Source: Betaproteobacteria bacterium
GTDB taxonomy: Bacteria; Pseudomonadota; Gammaproteobacteria; Burkholderiales; Ferrovaceae
DNA length: 45,136 bases
Assembly (NCBI GenBank): GCA_028868905.1
Contig: JAGWTQ010000005.1
Location: 1 to 45,136, forward strand
Reading direction: 5' to 3'
Position numbers and translations under genes: made by a program. Numbering within the stretch: the stretch's first letter is position 1; each line of letters opens with the position of its first letter. Positions 9,899 through 19,262 of this stretch are shown piece by piece. A model generated the notes under the pieces. That model saw nothing but the letters and a program-made list of their open reading frames with translations, had not been told where the DNA came from and did not search any database.

Positions 9899-11100
9899 GG
9901 CATCTGGCCCCCGTAGCCTGATCGCAGCAGCGTGCCGGCAACATCGCGCGCTGCCGCATCCGCGGACAACACTGCGGAAAGGGTGGCGGCTGGCTGCGAA
10001 GGAACGGCATTCAGCACCTGTTCGATAAAGGCGGGGATACGGTCAAAGCGGAGACGGGTCCCGAGAAACGCTTCCACCGCCACCTCGTTGGCCGCGTTGA
10101 GAATGGCCGGGCATGTCCCGCCAGCCCTGATTGCCCGGTAAGCCAAGGCCACCGCCGGAAAGCGCTCCAGGTCCAGCGCCTGAAAACGCAACGCCCCGAC
10201 CTGGGCCAGGCTGAGTTGCGGGGCTCCCGAAGCCATGCGTTCAGGGTAAGCCAATGCATGCGCAATCGGCACCCGCATGTCCGGGCATCCCAGTTGGGCG
10301 ATCACCGAACCGTCCACATAGGACACGAGGGAGTGCACGATGCTCTCCGGATGGATCACGATGTCCACCTGCTCCGGTTGCGCATCGAACAGCCAGCAGG
10401 CTTCGATGAGCTCGAGCCCCTTGTTCATCATGGTGGCCGAATCCACCGAGATCTTTCGCCCCATGATCCAGTTGGGGTGGCGACAGGCCTCGTCCGGAGT
10501 GACCTCGGCCAATTCCGAAAGCGGACGGTTCAAAAAAGGGCCGCCGGAGGCCGTCAACGTGATGCGACTCACACCGCAAGCGCCCAGCCCCTGCCCCGCC
10601 GACCTCGGCAAGGACTGGAAGACCGCATTGTGTTCGCTGTCCACGGGAAGAAGCAGGGCCCCGCTGGCATGGACCGCGTCCATCAGCAAGGCACCGGACA
10701 TCACCAGCGCTTCCTTGTTGGCGAGCAGCACCCGCTTGCCTGCCTGCGCAGCTGCAAGCGTCGGCTCAAGGCCGGCCGCGCCCACAATGGCGGCCATCAC
10801 GATGTCCGTGTCTGGGCTCGCGGCAATCTGACACAGCGCCTTGGGACCGGAGAGAATTTCCGTAACCCGGGCGCACTCGCTGCCCTTCAGCATTTCCGAC
10901 AGGCGCGATGCATCTTCGGCGTGGCTGACCACCGCATGGCGGGGCAGAAACCGCCGACATTGCTGGGCCAGTTTTTCCACATTGCGGTGGGCTGACAGGG
11001 CATGGATGCGATAACGCTGCGGATGCAGGGCCGCCACTTCGAGCGTGTTGCAGCCGATGCTTCCAGTCGCCCCCAGAATGGTCAATGCACGCTGTACCAT
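9895..11100 (-). CDS. dxr: 1-deoxy-D-xylulose-5-phosphate reductoisomerase
   Basis: Dxr (IspC) converts DXP to 2-C-methylerythritol 4-phosphate with NADPH, the committed step of MEP isoprenoid synthesis and the target of fosmidomycin. The 401-residue protein has the NADPH motif GATGSIG (residues 10-16), LANKEALVM, the metal and substrate segment LPVDSEHNA, and [23 protein letters not shown] split around the flexible loop. Length and motifs are normal. The ATG at 11100 is preceded by AAAGGCGG and overlaps the cdsA end by 19 bp. Its product pathway feeds undecaprenyl synthesis by uppS two genes upstream. Confidence 0.97.
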   Translation of the reverse strand: MVQRALTILGATGSIGCNTLEVAALHPQRYRIHALSAHRNVEKLAQQCRRFLPRHAVVSHAEDASRLSEMLKGSECARVTEILSGPKALCQIAASPDTDIVMAAIVGAAGLEPTLAAAQAGKRVLLANKEALVMSGALLMDAVHASGALLLPVDSEHNAVFQSLPRSAGQGLGACGVSRITLTASGGPFLNRPLSELAEVTPDEACRHPNWIMGRKISVDSATMMNKGLELIEACWLFDAQPEQVDIVIHPESIVHSLVSYVDGSVIAQLGCPDMRVPIAHALAYPERMASGAPQLSLAQVGALRFQALDLERFPAVALAYRAIRAGGTCPAILNAANEVAVEAFLGTRLRFDRIPAFIEQVLNAVPSQPAATLSAVLSADAAARDVAGTLLRSGYGGQMP

Positions 11101-11924
11101 CCGCCTTTCTCCATCACAATCCAGGCTGCCAGAGGCAAAGCCGCGGTCAACGCATCGATCCTGTCGAGAATGCCGCCATGTCCCGGCAGCAGACGGCCGC
11201 TGTCCTTGACCCCGGCACAGCGCTTGATCCAGGACTCGAACAGGTCACCCAAAATGCCCAGCACGGCCAGCAGCAGGCTAAGCGGAATCCAGACCAGCCC
11301 CAGGCTTTGCAGAATGGCGTCGGTCCGCTCGTCCGCGACGCCGGAGAAACACAGAATCGCTGCATACGCCAGCACGGCCGCCAGCCCTCCGCCAACCCCT
11401 TCCCAGGTTTTTCCTGGGCTGATGGCAGGAGCCAGCTTGCGGCGCCCCCAGGCACGCCCGACAAAATAGGCCGCCGAATCGGAAAGCCAGATAACTGCCA
11501 TGAACATCAGCAGCACCCAGGGCCCGGCCCGATGCAGGGTCACCAGCGCAAAGCCGGTGGGCAGGATAAGCAGCCAGCCCGTGGCAGCCAACAGCGCCGG
11601 ACTGTCAACTTTCCACTGCCGGGCGAGCCAGAACGGCGCAATGCCTACCCAGAAAACCACGGACAACAGGTAGAGGGCTCCCAGCAGTCCTGACGTGCCG
11701 TCTCGCGCCTGAACCCAGTCGCAGGCCCAGATCAGCAAGGCGGTCAGCCCGACGTACAGTCCTCGCGACAGCGTGGGCAAGCGGATCAACCCACCCCATT
11801 CCCAGCTGGCCAGGAGCGCAGCCACCAGGACGGCGGCCTTCCAGTAAGCGGCGGGAGCCGCGAACAGAAGCGCCCCGATTACGGCCAGCAGGAGAGCGGC
11901 GGTCAGGACTCTGGCGCGCAGCAT
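11082..11924 (-). CDS. cdsA: Phosphatidate cytidylyltransferase
   Basis: CdsA makes CDP-diacylglycerol from phosphatidic acid and CTP, the branch point of phospholipid synthesis, in the inner membrane. The 280-residue protein consists mostly of hydrophobic membrane segments (about eight). It carries the family signature [13 protein letters not shown] followed by [13 protein letters not shown] near the C-terminus, and an upstream SPGKTWEG motif. The ATG at 11924 overlaps the end of uppS by 22 bp. The overlap and weak ribosome-binding sequence suggest coupled translation. Confidence 0.96.
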   Translation of the reverse strand: MLRARVLTAALLLAVIGALLFAAPAAYWKAAVLVAALLASWEWGGLIRLPTLSRGLYVGLTALLIWACDWVQARDGTSGLLGALYLLSVVFWVGIAPFWLARQWKVDSPALLAATGWLLILPTGFALVTLHRAGPWVLLMFMAVIWLSDSAAYFVGRAWGRRKLAPAISPGKTWEGVGGGLAAVLAYAAILCFSGVADERTDAILQSLGLVWIPLSLLLAVLGILGDLFESWIKRCAGVKDSGRLLPGHGGILDRIDALTAALPLAAWIVMEKGGWYSVH

Positions 11925-12661
11925 TGTTCGCTTGTCCGCCCGAAGCGTCTTTCACGCTGCTGGAACGACTGTATGGCCGCATCCAGGCTGGCACCGTCAA
12001 AGTCCGGCCAGAGCGTTTCCGTGAAATACAGTTCTGTGTAGGCCAGCTGCCATAGCAGGAAATTGCTGATGCGCTGTTCGCCGCCGGTGCGTATGAACAG
12101 GTCCGGTTCGGGCGCATCGCCCATGGAAAGAAAAGGGACGAGGTCTGTTTCGGTGACGGACCCCGCCTTTTCGGGGTGGGTTCGCACCAGGGCATTGAAC
12201 GCCTGCAGGATATCCCAGCGTCCACCGTAGTTTGCGGCGATGGTCAGGGTGAGGCGCGTGTTGTTCTGGGTGAGTTCGTGAGCCTGTGAAATCAGGGTCT
12301 CCAGGCGCGGTCCGAGGCGGCCCAGGTCGCCGATGATGCGCACCCGGATATTGGCACGGTGAAGGCGGGAGATTTCGTTTTCGAGGTTGCTGATGAACAG
12401 CTGCATCAGCATGGAAACCTCTTCGGCCGGGCGGCGCCAGTTTTCGCTGCTGAACGCAAACAGGGTCACATATTCGATGCCCAGGCGAGCGGCGTTTTCC
12501 ACCAGGGTGCGCACCGCCTCGCTGCCGCGCCGGTGCCCAGCGATGCGGGGCAACAGGCGTTGTCGCGCCCACCGCCCGTTGCCATCCATGATGATGGCAA
12601 CATGCCTCGGGATTTTTCCCGATAGCGGAATGCCAAGCGTGGAGCTCTGGGGTTGGACCAT
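11903..12661 (-). CDS. uppS: Undecaprenyl diphosphate synthase (isoprenyl transferase)
   Basis: UppS adds eight isopentenyl units in cis to farnesyl diphosphate, giving the C55 lipid carrier for peptidoglycan and O-antigen. The 252-residue protein has the catalytic aspartate D26 in [10 protein letters not shown], then GHRRG, the SSENWRRP loop, and the C-terminal [15 protein letters not shown] motif that binds isopentenyl diphosphate. The ATG at 12661 has GGGAAG about 8 bases upstream. It follows frr by 31 bp, a gap with no notable signal. The 22-bp overlap with cdsA is a common arrangement. Confidence 0.97.
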   Translation of the reverse strand: MVQPQSSTLGIPLSGKIPRHVAIIMDGNGRWARQRLLPRIAGHRRGSEAVRTLVENAARLGIEYVTLFAFSSENWRRPAEEVSMLMQLFISNLENEISRLHRANIRVRIIGDLGRLGPRLETLISQAHELTQNNTRLTLTIAANYGGRWDILQAFNALVRTHPEKAGSVTETDLVPFLSMGDAPEPDLFIRTGGEQRISNFLLWQLAYTELYFTETLWPDFDGASLDAAIQSFQQRERRFGRTSEQCCAPES

Positions 12662-12692
12662 GGCGATCTTCCCTGCAACTCTGCCGGGGAAG

Positions 12693-13250
12693 TCAGACGG
12701 CCATCAGTTCCGATTCTTTCGTTGCAAGCTGCTTGTCGATCTCGCCCACGAAGCGATCGGTCAATTTCTGAACCTCTTCCTGGGCGCGCCGTTCCTCGTC
12801 CTCTGAAATGGACTTGGACTTCTGCAGCTCTTTTAGCTGCGCCAATGCGTCACGCCGGACGTTGCGCACGGCCACACGGGCATTTTCGGCTTCAGCCTTG
12901 ACCACCTTGGTCAGGTCGCGGCGGCGTTCTTCGGTCAGTGCCGGCATGGGAACCCGAATCAGGTCACCCTGCGAGGAAGGGTTCAATCCGAGATCGGATT
13001 CGCGAATGGCCTTCTCGATGGCTGAAGCCATTTTCTTCTCGTAGGGAGCAACGCCGATGGTGCGCGCATCCAGCAGATTGACGCCGGCCACCTGGTTGAT
13101 CGGCGTCGGGGTGCCGTAGTAATCCACTTTTACATGGTCGAGAATACCGGCATGGGCACGCCCGGTACGCACCTTACCCAGATCCGCTTTCAGCGTTTCA
13201 AGGGATTTCTGCATCTTCTGTTCGGCAGATTTTTTGACATCGGCAATCAT
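12693..13250 (-). CDS. frr: Ribosome recycling factor
   Basis: RRF works with EF-G to split the post-termination ribosome. The 185-residue protein is the standard length. Its typical N-terminus is [18 protein letters not shown], followed by a conserved [12 protein letters not shown] segment, PYEKK, and the helical [29 protein letters not shown] region. The ATG at 13250 is preceded by GGAG at 7 bases. It sits 17 bp downstream of pyrH. Together with rpsB, tsf and pyrH it forms one of the most conserved bacterial gene strings. Confidence 0.98.
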   Translation of the reverse strand: MIADVKKSAEQKMQKSLETLKADLGKVRTGRAHAGILDHVKVDYYGTPTPINQVAGVNLLDARTIGVAPYEKKMASAIEKAIRESDLGLNPSSQGDLIRVPMPALTEERRRDLTKVVKAEAENARVAVRNVRRDALAQLKELQKSKSISEDEERRAQEEVQKLTDRFVGEIDKQLATKESELMAV

Positions 13251-13267
13251 GGTGTTCTCCAGGCTGC

Positions 13268-13981
13268 TTAATTCGTCACAAACGTGCCTTCAGCCTCACC
13301 CATGACCACACGCTTGAGCGCGCCGGGCTTGAAGATGCTGAACACGCAGATGGGAAGGTTCTGGTCCCTGCAAAGGGTCAATGCCGTGGCATCCATGACC
13401 TTGAGGTTGTTGATGATGGCTTCCTCAAACGTCAGACGCTCGTAGCGCTGGGCCGTTGCGTCCTTGAGCGGATCTGCCGTATAGACGCCGTCTACCTTGG
13501 TGCCTTTCAGCACCACCTGGGCGCTCATTTCCACTCCACGCAGGGCGGCAGCGGTATCCGTCGTAAAAAAGGGATTCCCCGTTCCGGCGGCGAAAATGAC
13601 CACCCGGCCTTCTTCCAGATAACGCAGGGCTTTCCCCCGGATATAAGGTTCGGCGACTTGCTCGAGATTGAGCGCCGACTGCACGCGGCTCACGACATCA
13701 ACCCGCCGCATGGCGTCCTGAAGGGCCAGGGCATTCATGACCGTGGCCAGCATGCCCATGTAGTCGGCCGTAGCCCGATCCATCCCTTCGGCACCCAGCG
13801 CAACGCCCCGGAATATGTTTCCACCTCCGATGACGATGCCGACCTGGACACCGATGCGCGTCACCTCCGCCACTTCGGCCACGATCCGGTCTATGGTGGC
13901 GCGATTGATGCCGTAGGCATCATCGCCCATCAAGGCTTCGCCAGACAGCTTGAGCAGAATGCGCTGATAGACGGGCTTCAT
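13268..13981 (-). CDS. pyrH: Uridylate kinase
   Basis: PyrH phosphorylates UMP to UDP; bacterial enzymes are hexamers allosterically controlled by GTP and UTP. The 237-residue amino acid kinase-fold protein has KLSGEAL (residues 11-17), the glycine-rich GGGNIFRG loop, and the DATAL segment in the C-terminal third. Length and motifs are normal. It starts 8 bp after the tsf stop with only a weak ribosome-binding sequence, so it is probably co-translated from the tsf message. Confidence 0.98.
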   Translation of the reverse strand: MKPVYQRILLKLSGEALMGDDAYGINRATIDRIVAEVAEVTRIGVQVGIVIGGGNIFRGVALGAEGMDRATADYMGMLATVMNALALQDAMRRVDVVSRVQSALNLEQVAEPYIRGKALRYLEEGRVVIFAAGTGNPFFTTDTAAALRGVEMSAQVVLKGTKVDGVYTADPLKDATAQRYERLTFEEAIINNLKVMDATALTLCRDQNLPICVFSIFKPGALKRVVMGEAEGTFVTN

Positions 13982-13989
13982 GTGCTCAC

Positions 13990-14877
13990 TCAGGCCCCGG
14001 CAGCTCCGGCTGCCGCAGCGACTTCCGCTGCGAAATTTTCGCTTTTCTTCTCGATGCCTTCGCCCACCACGAACATGCTGAAACGGTTAACCCGCGCACC
14101 GCGCGATTTCAGCAACTGTTCCACGGTCTGGTCCGGGTTTTTGACAAACGGCTGGCCAAGGAGGGTCACTTCGGCAAGATACTTGGTGATCCGGCCTTCC
14201 ACCATGCGGGCCACGATATCAGCCGGCTTGCCCGACTCCGCGGCCTGCGCCGTGTAAATTTCACGCTCGCGGACCAGCAAGTCTGCCGGCACTTCGTCCC
14301 GGGATACGCAAAGGGGCTTGCTGGCTGCAATGTGCATGGCAATGTCACGCCCCAGAGCCTCGTCGCCGCCTTCAAGATCCACCATCACGCCGATGCGTGA
14401 GCCATGGAGATACTGGGCCAGCACGCCGGCCGTATCGAACCGCACGAAGCGGCGCACCGTCGTGTTTTCCCCCAGCTTCATGACGAGGGACTTGCGCACG
14501 TCTTCCAGCGACCCGCCCTGCGGCAGGGGAGCCTGCACCAGCGCGTCCACGTCGGCGGGATTGGCGCGCGCCACCTGCTCGGCCACCTGGCGCGCGAAAG
14601 CCACGAAATCATCGTTTTTGGCCACAAAATCCGTTTCACAGTTGATTTCCGCCAAGGCACCCGTCTTGCCGTCGGCTGACACAAAAGAGGCCACCATGCC
14701 TTCCGCGGCGATCCGGCCGGCTGCCTTGCTGGCCTTGGCGCCGCTGCGAATGCGCAGCAGGTCTTCAGCGGCCTTCATGTCGCCCTGCGCTTCAGCAAGC
14801 GCCTTTTTGCATTCCATCATGCCCAGCCCGGTCAGTTCCCGCAATTCCTTGACCATTGCTGCGGTAATTTCCGCCAT
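13990..14877 (-). CDS. tsf: Elongation factor Ts
   Basis: EF-Ts is the nucleotide exchange factor for EF-Tu. The 295-residue protein begins [20 protein letters not shown] with the UBA-like N-terminal domain, then CKKAL and the core TDFVAKND motif that contacts EF-Tu. It has an alanine-rich C-terminal tail ([13 protein letters not shown]). The ATG at 14877 is preceded by GGGAG about 9 bases upstream. A 50-bp gap with a perfect hairpin (14901-14915) separates it from rpsB. Confidence 0.98.
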   Translation of the reverse strand: MAEITAAMVKELRELTGLGMMECKKALAEAQGDMKAAEDLLRIRSGAKASKAAGRIAAEGMVASFVSADGKTGALAEINCETDFVAKNDDFVAFARQVAEQVARANPADVDALVQAPLPQGGSLEDVRKSLVMKLGENTTVRRFVRFDTAGVLAQYLHGSRIGVMVDLEGGDEALGRDIAMHIAASKPLCVSRDEVPADLLVREREIYTAQAAESGKPADIVARMVEGRITKYLAEVTLLGQPFVKNPDQTVEQLLKSRGARVNRFSMFVVGEGIEKKSENFAAEVAAAAGAAGA

Positions 14878-14900
14878 TTCTCATTACTCCCAGAGTGTTC

Positions 14901-14915
14901 TGCAGCCCTGCTGCA
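14901..14915 (-). promoter_or_regulatory. Hairpin in the rpsB-tsf gap
   Basis: TGCAGC, a three-base loop and GCTGCA form a perfect 6-bp inverted repeat in the 50-bp gap between rpsB and tsf. It is not followed by a T-run on the transcribed strand, so it is not a standard intrinsic terminator. It could be a partial attenuator or an RNA processing/stabilising element that sets the S2 to EF-Ts ratio. A chance repeat is also possible. Confidence 0.4.
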
Positions 14916-14927
14916 TCATTCGCAAAA

Positions 14928-15671
14928 TTATTCCGAGGCCTTGTCTTCTTCCACTTCGACGAATTCTTCCGTCGCCGTGATTTCACTGATGGACTGTGAA
15001 CGGCCTTCAAGGATCGCATCAGCAACGCCGCGCGCATAAAGGCGGATGGCTCGCGTGGAATCGTCGTTGCCCGGAATGACGTAGTCGATGCCTTCGATGG
15101 AGTTGTTGGTGTCGACCACGCCAATGATGGGAATACCCAGTTTGCGCGCTTCGACGATGGCATTCTTCTGGTAGCCCACATCGATCACGAACATGGCGTC
15201 AGGAACGCCGTTCATTTCCTTGATGCCGCCCAGGCTGCGCTCGAGCTTTTCCAGCTCGCGCTGGTAATTCAGGGCTTCCTTCTTGGCAAGCCGCTCCATG
15301 GATCCGTCCGTCGTCATGAGGGAGAGGTCGTTGAGGCGCTTGATCGACTGCTTGACCGTCTTGAAGTTGGTGAGCATGCCACCCAGCCAGCGATGATCAA
15401 CGAAAGGAGAGCCGGCCCGCAGCGCCTCTTCGCGCACGATTTCGCGTGCCTGGCGCTTGGTGCCCACGAACAGGACCGTGCCCTTGTTGGCTGCCAGCTG
15501 GCGCACGAACTTCATGGCCTCCTGGTACATGGGCAACGTTTTTTCGAGGTTGATGATGTGAATCTTGTTGCGATGGCCGAAAATGAAGGGGGCCATCTTG
15601 GGATTCCAGTAACGGGTCTGGTGGCCGAAGTGCACTCCGGCTTCAAGCATTTGCCGCATGGTGACGGACAT
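14928..15671 (-). CDS. rpsB: 30S ribosomal protein S2 (uS2)
   Basis: S2 assembles late on the 30S subunit near S1. The 247-residue protein begins [20 protein letters not shown] and contains [13 protein letters not shown] and LGGMLTNF. The C-terminal part contains [15 protein letters not shown] longer frame reaches 15725, but the ATG at 15671 has AAAGGAG 7 bases upstream and matches family starts. It is the first gene of the 16-gene minus-strand run, behind a leader of about 140 bases with several perfect inverted repeats. The acidic C-terminal tail ([12 protein letters not shown]) is ordinary. Confidence 0.98.
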   Translation of the reverse strand: MSVTMRQMLEAGVHFGHQTRYWNPKMAPFIFGHRNKIHIINLEKTLPMYQEAMKFVRQLAANKGTVLFVGTKRQAREIVREEALRAGSPFVDHRWLGGMLTNFKTVKQSIKRLNDLSLMTTDGSMERLAKKEALNYQRELEKLERSLGGIKEMNGVPDAMFVIDVGYQKNAIVEARKLGIPIIGVVDTNNSIEGIDYVIPGNDDSTRAIRLYARGVADAILEGRSQSISEITATEEFVEVEEDKASE

Positions 15672-15811
15672 GACGTACTCCTTTGAACTAGGGTTGAGCC
15701 TCCACCGGCCGATTACCCGCTGCATGCGGGCACCCTGTTGGTGCCGGTGTGCGAATTTGGCGACGTGTCCGCCGCCCCGAAACTGGGCCGTGGTTAGCGG
15801 CCCGATAAAAG
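15672..15811 (-). promoter_or_regulatory. Structured 5' leader of rpsB (candidate S2 autoregulatory RNA)
   Basis: Between the inferred rpsB transcription start (about 15811) and its ATG, three perfect inverted repeats are visible. They are GGGCCG/CGGCCC with a 7-base loop (15785-15803), GGCACC/GGTGCC with a 5-base loop (15729-15745), and CCCGC/GCGGG with a 5-base loop (15716-15730). The last two share two bases, so they cannot both form fully. rpsB leaders that bind S2 are established in gammaproteobacteria; whether this one works the same way is inference. Confidence 0.45.
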
Positions 15812-15817
15812 CCCGTT

Positions 15818-15847
15818 ATTCTAGCATTTCAGACCGCCAGGGTACAA
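15818..15847 (-). promoter_or_regulatory. Probable rpsB promoter
   Basis: The minus strand has TGC followed by TAGAAT (-10 at 15823 to 15818), an extended -10 form. TTGTAC lies 18 bases upstream (15847 to 15842) as a weak -35. It points at rpsB and places the transcription start near 15811. It lies back to back with the map promoter. Confidence 0.55.
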
Positions 15848-15863
15848 GCCGGGCTTTTGCCGG

Positions 15864-15872
15864 TGCTATAAT
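15864..15872 (+). promoter_or_regulatory. Probable extended -10 promoter of map
   Basis: The sequence TGC-TATAAT is a consensus extended -10 element (TATAAT at 15867-15872). No recognisable -35 lies at the usual spacing, which fits an extended -10 promoter. The expected transcript would have a leader of only about 23 bases before the map ATG at 15902. Confidence 0.6.
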
Positions 15873-15901
15873 TTAAACTTGCTCTCAACGAAACCGGATC
15901 C

Positions 15902-16690
15902 ATGCCCATTTCCATCAAAACTGCCGACGAAATCAAGAGCATGCGGGTTGCCTGCCGCCTGGCCGCCGAAGTGCTCGATTTCATTGCCCCCCATGTGCAA
16001 CCCGGCGTCACGACAGGCGAACTGGACCGGCTGTGCCATGACTACATGGTCAATGTCCAGAAAACGGTGCCTGCCCCGCTCAATTACTGCCCGCCGGGCC
16101 ACACCCCCTACCCGAACTCCATCTGCACTTCGGTCAATCACCAGGTTTGCCATGGCATCCCCGGCTCCAGGCTGCTGAAAAACGGGGACATCGTCAACAT
16201 CGACATCACCGTCATCAAGGACGGCTTCCACGGCGATACCAGCCGCATGTACCTGGTGGGAGAACCCAGCAAACAGGCCCAGCGCCTGTGCAGCATCACG
16301 TATGAAGCCATGTGGCTGGGCATCCGTGAAGTGCGCCCGGGAAACCACCTGGGCGACATCGGGCATGCCATCCAGGTTTTTGCTGAAAATTCGGGCTACA
16401 GCGTGGTTCGGGAATTCTGCGGCCACGGCATTGGCCGGAATTTCCATGAAGACCCCCAGGTCCTGCATTACGGACGCAAAGGCACGGGTGCCGCCCTGCG
16501 TCCCGGCATGATTTTCACCATCGAGCCGATGATCAACACCGGGCGGCGCGAAATCCGGCAACTGGCCGATGGCTGGACCATCGTCACGGCCGACCACAGC
16601 CTGTCGGCCCAATGGGAACACACGGTTCTCGTGACGGACACGGGGTATGAGGTGCTGACCGTGTCGGAAGGAGCCCCTCCGCCTCCATGA
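15902..16690 (+). CDS. map: Type I methionine aminopeptidase
   Basis: MetAP removes the initiator methionine from nascent proteins after deformylation. The 262-residue pita-bread-fold protein has all five metal ligands, D101, D112, H175, E208 and E239, offset by a constant four residues from E. coli, plus the substrate-contacting H84 in VCHGIP. The C-terminus ends in a short proline run. The gene diverges from rpsB and its stop overlaps the glnD start as ATGA. The partner enzyme, peptide deformylase, is encoded just beyond glnD on the other strand. Confidence 0.98.
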   Translation: MPISIKTADEIKSMRVACRLAAEVLDFIAPHVQPGVTTGELDRLCHDYMVNVQKTVPAPLNYCPPGHTPYPNSICTSVNHQVCHGIPGSRLLKNGDIVNIDITVIKDGFHGDTSRMYLVGEPSKQAQRLCSITYEAMWLGIREVRPGNHLGDIGHAIQVFAENSGYSVVREFCGHGIGRNFHEDPQVLHYGRKGTGAALRPGMIFTIEPMINTGRREIRQLADGWTIVTADHSLSAQWEHTVLVTDTGYEVLTVSEGAPPPP

Positions 16691-19248
16691 ACGCACCGGA
16701 CATCAAAGCCCTGCGACAACAGCTGGGCGACACCCGGGAATCCCTGAAACAAGCCTATCTGCGCACCCCCAACCCGGCCAAGCTGCTGTCCGGCTGGCGC
16801 AGCACCGTGGATGGCGTACTGACCCACCTGTGGGAACAGTCTGCCATGGGGTCTCGGGCAGCCCTTGCCGCCGTGGGCGGCTACGGCCGCGGAGAACTCT
16901 ACCCCTATTCCGACATCGACCTGCTCCTGCTGCTGCCGGAAACCGCAGATGCCGACACGACCCGCCGCATCGAACAACTGATCGGTTTCCTCTGGGATAT
17001 CGGCCTTGAAGTGGGCCACAGCGTGCGCACCCAAAGCGAATGCCTGATCGAAGCCATGCAGGACCTGACCATTGCGACCACGTTGTCAGACGTACGCTAC
17101 CTGGCCGGAAGCCCGGGAGCCATTGCCCGACTGCGCATCGCCCTGCGCCAGGCACTGGATCTTCCCGCCTTCGTCAACGGCAAGATCAACGAGCAGCGGG
17201 CACGCCATCTCAAGCACAACGACACCGCCTTCAACCTGGAACCCAACATCAAGGAAGGTCCGGGCGGCCTGCGCGACCTGCATTCCGTGACATGGATCGC
17301 CTGGGGCACCGGCCTTGACAGCAATTGGGCCAGCCTGGCCCACGAGGGACTGATCACCGAACGTGAAGTGCAGCAGGCCCGGCTGCGCATGCGTTTCCTG
17401 CAGGATCTGCGCATCCGCCTGCATTATCTGGCCGGCCGTCGCGAAGACCGGCTGCTGTTCGATTACCAGATGCCGCTGGCGGAACAACTGGGTTACCGCG
17501 ACCACGGTCACCGGCGAGCCAGCGAAATGATGATGCAGGCCTACTACAAGACGGCCAAGTCGGTACTCCTGCTCAACACCATCCTCATCGAACAGCTGCG
17601 CGTGCTGGTTCATCCGGAAACTTCAGTGGACACGAAACCTCTGGAAGGGTCTTTCGTGCGCCAGGGCGACTTGCTGGGAACCGTTCCGGACGACCTGCTC
17701 GAACAGAATCCAGATCAGATTTTCGAAGGGTTCCTGATGTTGCAGCGCCATCCCCATTTGCGCGGATTCACGCCGACTGCCCTGCGTGCCGTCTGGCGCG
17801 GAAAAAATCACATCAACGCGGCGTTCCGCGCCAATCCGGACAACCAGCAGCGGTTCATGGAAATCCTCCGTCAGCCGCTGCGCACGGCCGACGTCCTGCA
17901 GCGCATGAACTACTACGATATTCTCGGTCGGTATATTCCCGTTTTCGGCCGAATCGTGGGCCAGATGCAGCACGACCTGTTTCACGTCTACACGGTGGAC
18001 GAACACATCCTGCGCGTGCTTCGCAACATCCGGCGCTTTGCGATTCCTCAGTACGATCATGAGTTCCCGTTTTGCTCGATGCTCATGCGCCAGTTCGACC
18101 GCGTCGACCTGCTCTACCTGGCTGCCCTGTTTCATGACATTGCCAAAGGCCGGGGCGGTGACCACTCGGTCCTGGGGTGCTCGGATGCCCGCTACTTCTG
18201 CCGGCGGCATGGCCTGTCCCGTACGGACAGCGCTTTCGTTGCCTGGCTCGTGGAACATCACCTGCAGATGTCGGCCGTGGCCCAGAAACAGGACCTGTCC
18301 GATCCCGAAGTCATCGGCCGTTTTGCCGCGCTCGTGGGGGACCAGCGACATCTCACTGCGCTCTACCTGCTCACGGTGGCAGACGTGCGCGGTACCAGCC
18401 CCAAGGTCTGGAACGCCTGGAAAGGCAAGCTTCTGGAAGACTTGTACCGGGCGACCCAGCGCCATCTGCAAGGATCCGGCGCCGACCTCGACAGCGTCCT
18501 TGCCGAAAAGCGTCAGGAAGCCCTGCGCATCCTGCGCCAGTACGGGTTCTCCAGCGCCTCGGACATCAAATTGTGGAAAACTCTCGACCCCGTCTATTTC
18601 CAGCGTCACGACGCCCAGGACATCGCTTGGCATGCACGCAGCCTGCACAGCCGCGTTTCGTCCACCCAGCCGGTGGTGCGCGCACGGCTTTCGCTGGTCG
18701 GCGAAGGGCTTCAGATCCTCATCTACACGCCCGACCAGAAAGGTCTGTTTGCACGGATATGCGGCTATTTCGACCGCATCGGATACACCATCATGGAGGC
18801 CCGCATCCACACCACGCTGGATGGCCATGCCCTGGACACCTTTCAGGTCATGCATCGCAGCGCGGAAGCGGAGCATTACCGGGACACCCTCAAGCGCATC
18901 GAAACCGAGTTGCAGCAACGCATTGAAAGCGAAGCACCGCTCGATCCGCCGCAAAAGGGGCGCCTTCCCAGACACCTGCGCCACTTTCCGATTCCGGTCA
19001 TGGTGCATCTGGGCGCACCGGAACGCGAGCGGGTCCGTCCGCTCACCATCGTGGCCGGAGACCGGCCCGGCCTGCTCTACCGGATCTCGCGCATCCTGGT
19101 CAACCATGGCATCCATTTGCATGGTGCCCGCATCAACACGCTGGGGGAGCGGGCTGAAGACACGTTTCTGATTTCCGGACAGGATGTGGAATCGCCTTCA
19201 GGCCAGGAACTCCTGCGGCGAGAACTGATGGAAGAGCTGGAAGAATAA
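16687..19248 (+). CDS. glnD: Bifunctional PII uridylyltransferase/uridylyl-removing enzyme
   Basis: GlnD senses glutamine and uridylylates or deuridylylates PII proteins, controlling glutamine synthetase through GlnE and NtrBC. The 853-residue protein has the nucleotidyltransferase motif GGYGRGELYPYSDIDL (D76 and D78). A central HD domain for deuridylylation contains LFHDIAKGRGGDH near residue 482. Two C-terminal ACT domains (about 678-760 and 780-853) bind glutamine. All catalytic signatures are present, so both activities are expected. It is joined to map by an ATGA overlap and ends 14 bp before the convergent def stop. Confidence 0.97.
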   Translation: MNAPDIKALRQQLGDTRESLKQAYLRTPNPAKLLSGWRSTVDGVLTHLWEQSAMGSRAALAAVGGYGRGELYPYSDIDLLLLLPETADADTTRRIEQLIGFLWDIGLEVGHSVRTQSECLIEAMQDLTIATTLSDVRYLAGSPGAIARLRIALRQALDLPAFVNGKINEQRARHLKHNDTAFNLEPNIKEGPGGLRDLHSVTWIAWGTGLDSNWASLAHEGLITEREVQQARLRMRFLQDLRIRLHYLAGRREDRLLFDYQMPLAEQLGYRDHGHRRASEMMMQAYYKTAKSVLLLNTILIEQLRVLVHPETSVDTKPLEGSFVRQGDLLGTVPDDLLEQNPDQIFEGFLMLQRHPHLRGFTPTALRAVWRGKNHINAAFRANPDNQQRFMEILRQPLRTADVLQRMNYYDILGRYIPVFGRIVGQMQHDLFHVYTVDEHILRVLRNIRRFAIPQYDHEFPFCSMLMRQFDRVDLLYLAALFHDIAKGRGGDHSVLGCSDARYFCRRHGLSRTDSAFVAWLVEHHLQMSAVAQKQDLSDPEVIGRFAALVGDQRHLTALYLLTVADVRGTSPKVWNAWKGKLLEDLYRATQRHLQGSGADLDSVLAEKRQEALRILRQYGFSSASDIKLWKTLDPVYFQRHDAQDIAWHARSLHSRVSSTQPVVRARLSLVGEGLQILIYTPDQKGLFARICGYFDRIGYTIMEARIHTTLDGHALDTFQVMHRSAEAEHYRDTLKRIETELQQRIESEAPLDPPQKGRLPRHLRHFPIPVMVHLGAPERERVRPLTIVAGDRPGLLYRISRILVNHGIHLHGARINTLGERAEDTFLISGQDVESPSGQELLRRELMEELEE

Positions 19249-19262
19249 GACTGCCGAAAGAG

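Noticed and set aside
12692-12701. GTCAGACGGC, close to a Neisseria-type DNA uptake sequence
   Set aside because: A single near match that also encodes the last codons and stop of frr; no repeated copies were noticed in the window.
15672-15725. N-terminal extension of rpsB to 15725
   Set aside because: The extension has no family similarity and the ATG at 15671 has a strong AAAGGAG; the extension lies in the structured leader.
17623-19122. 499-codon minus-strand open frame opposite glnD
   Set aside because: Antisense shadow of glnD; no independent start signal or family similarity.
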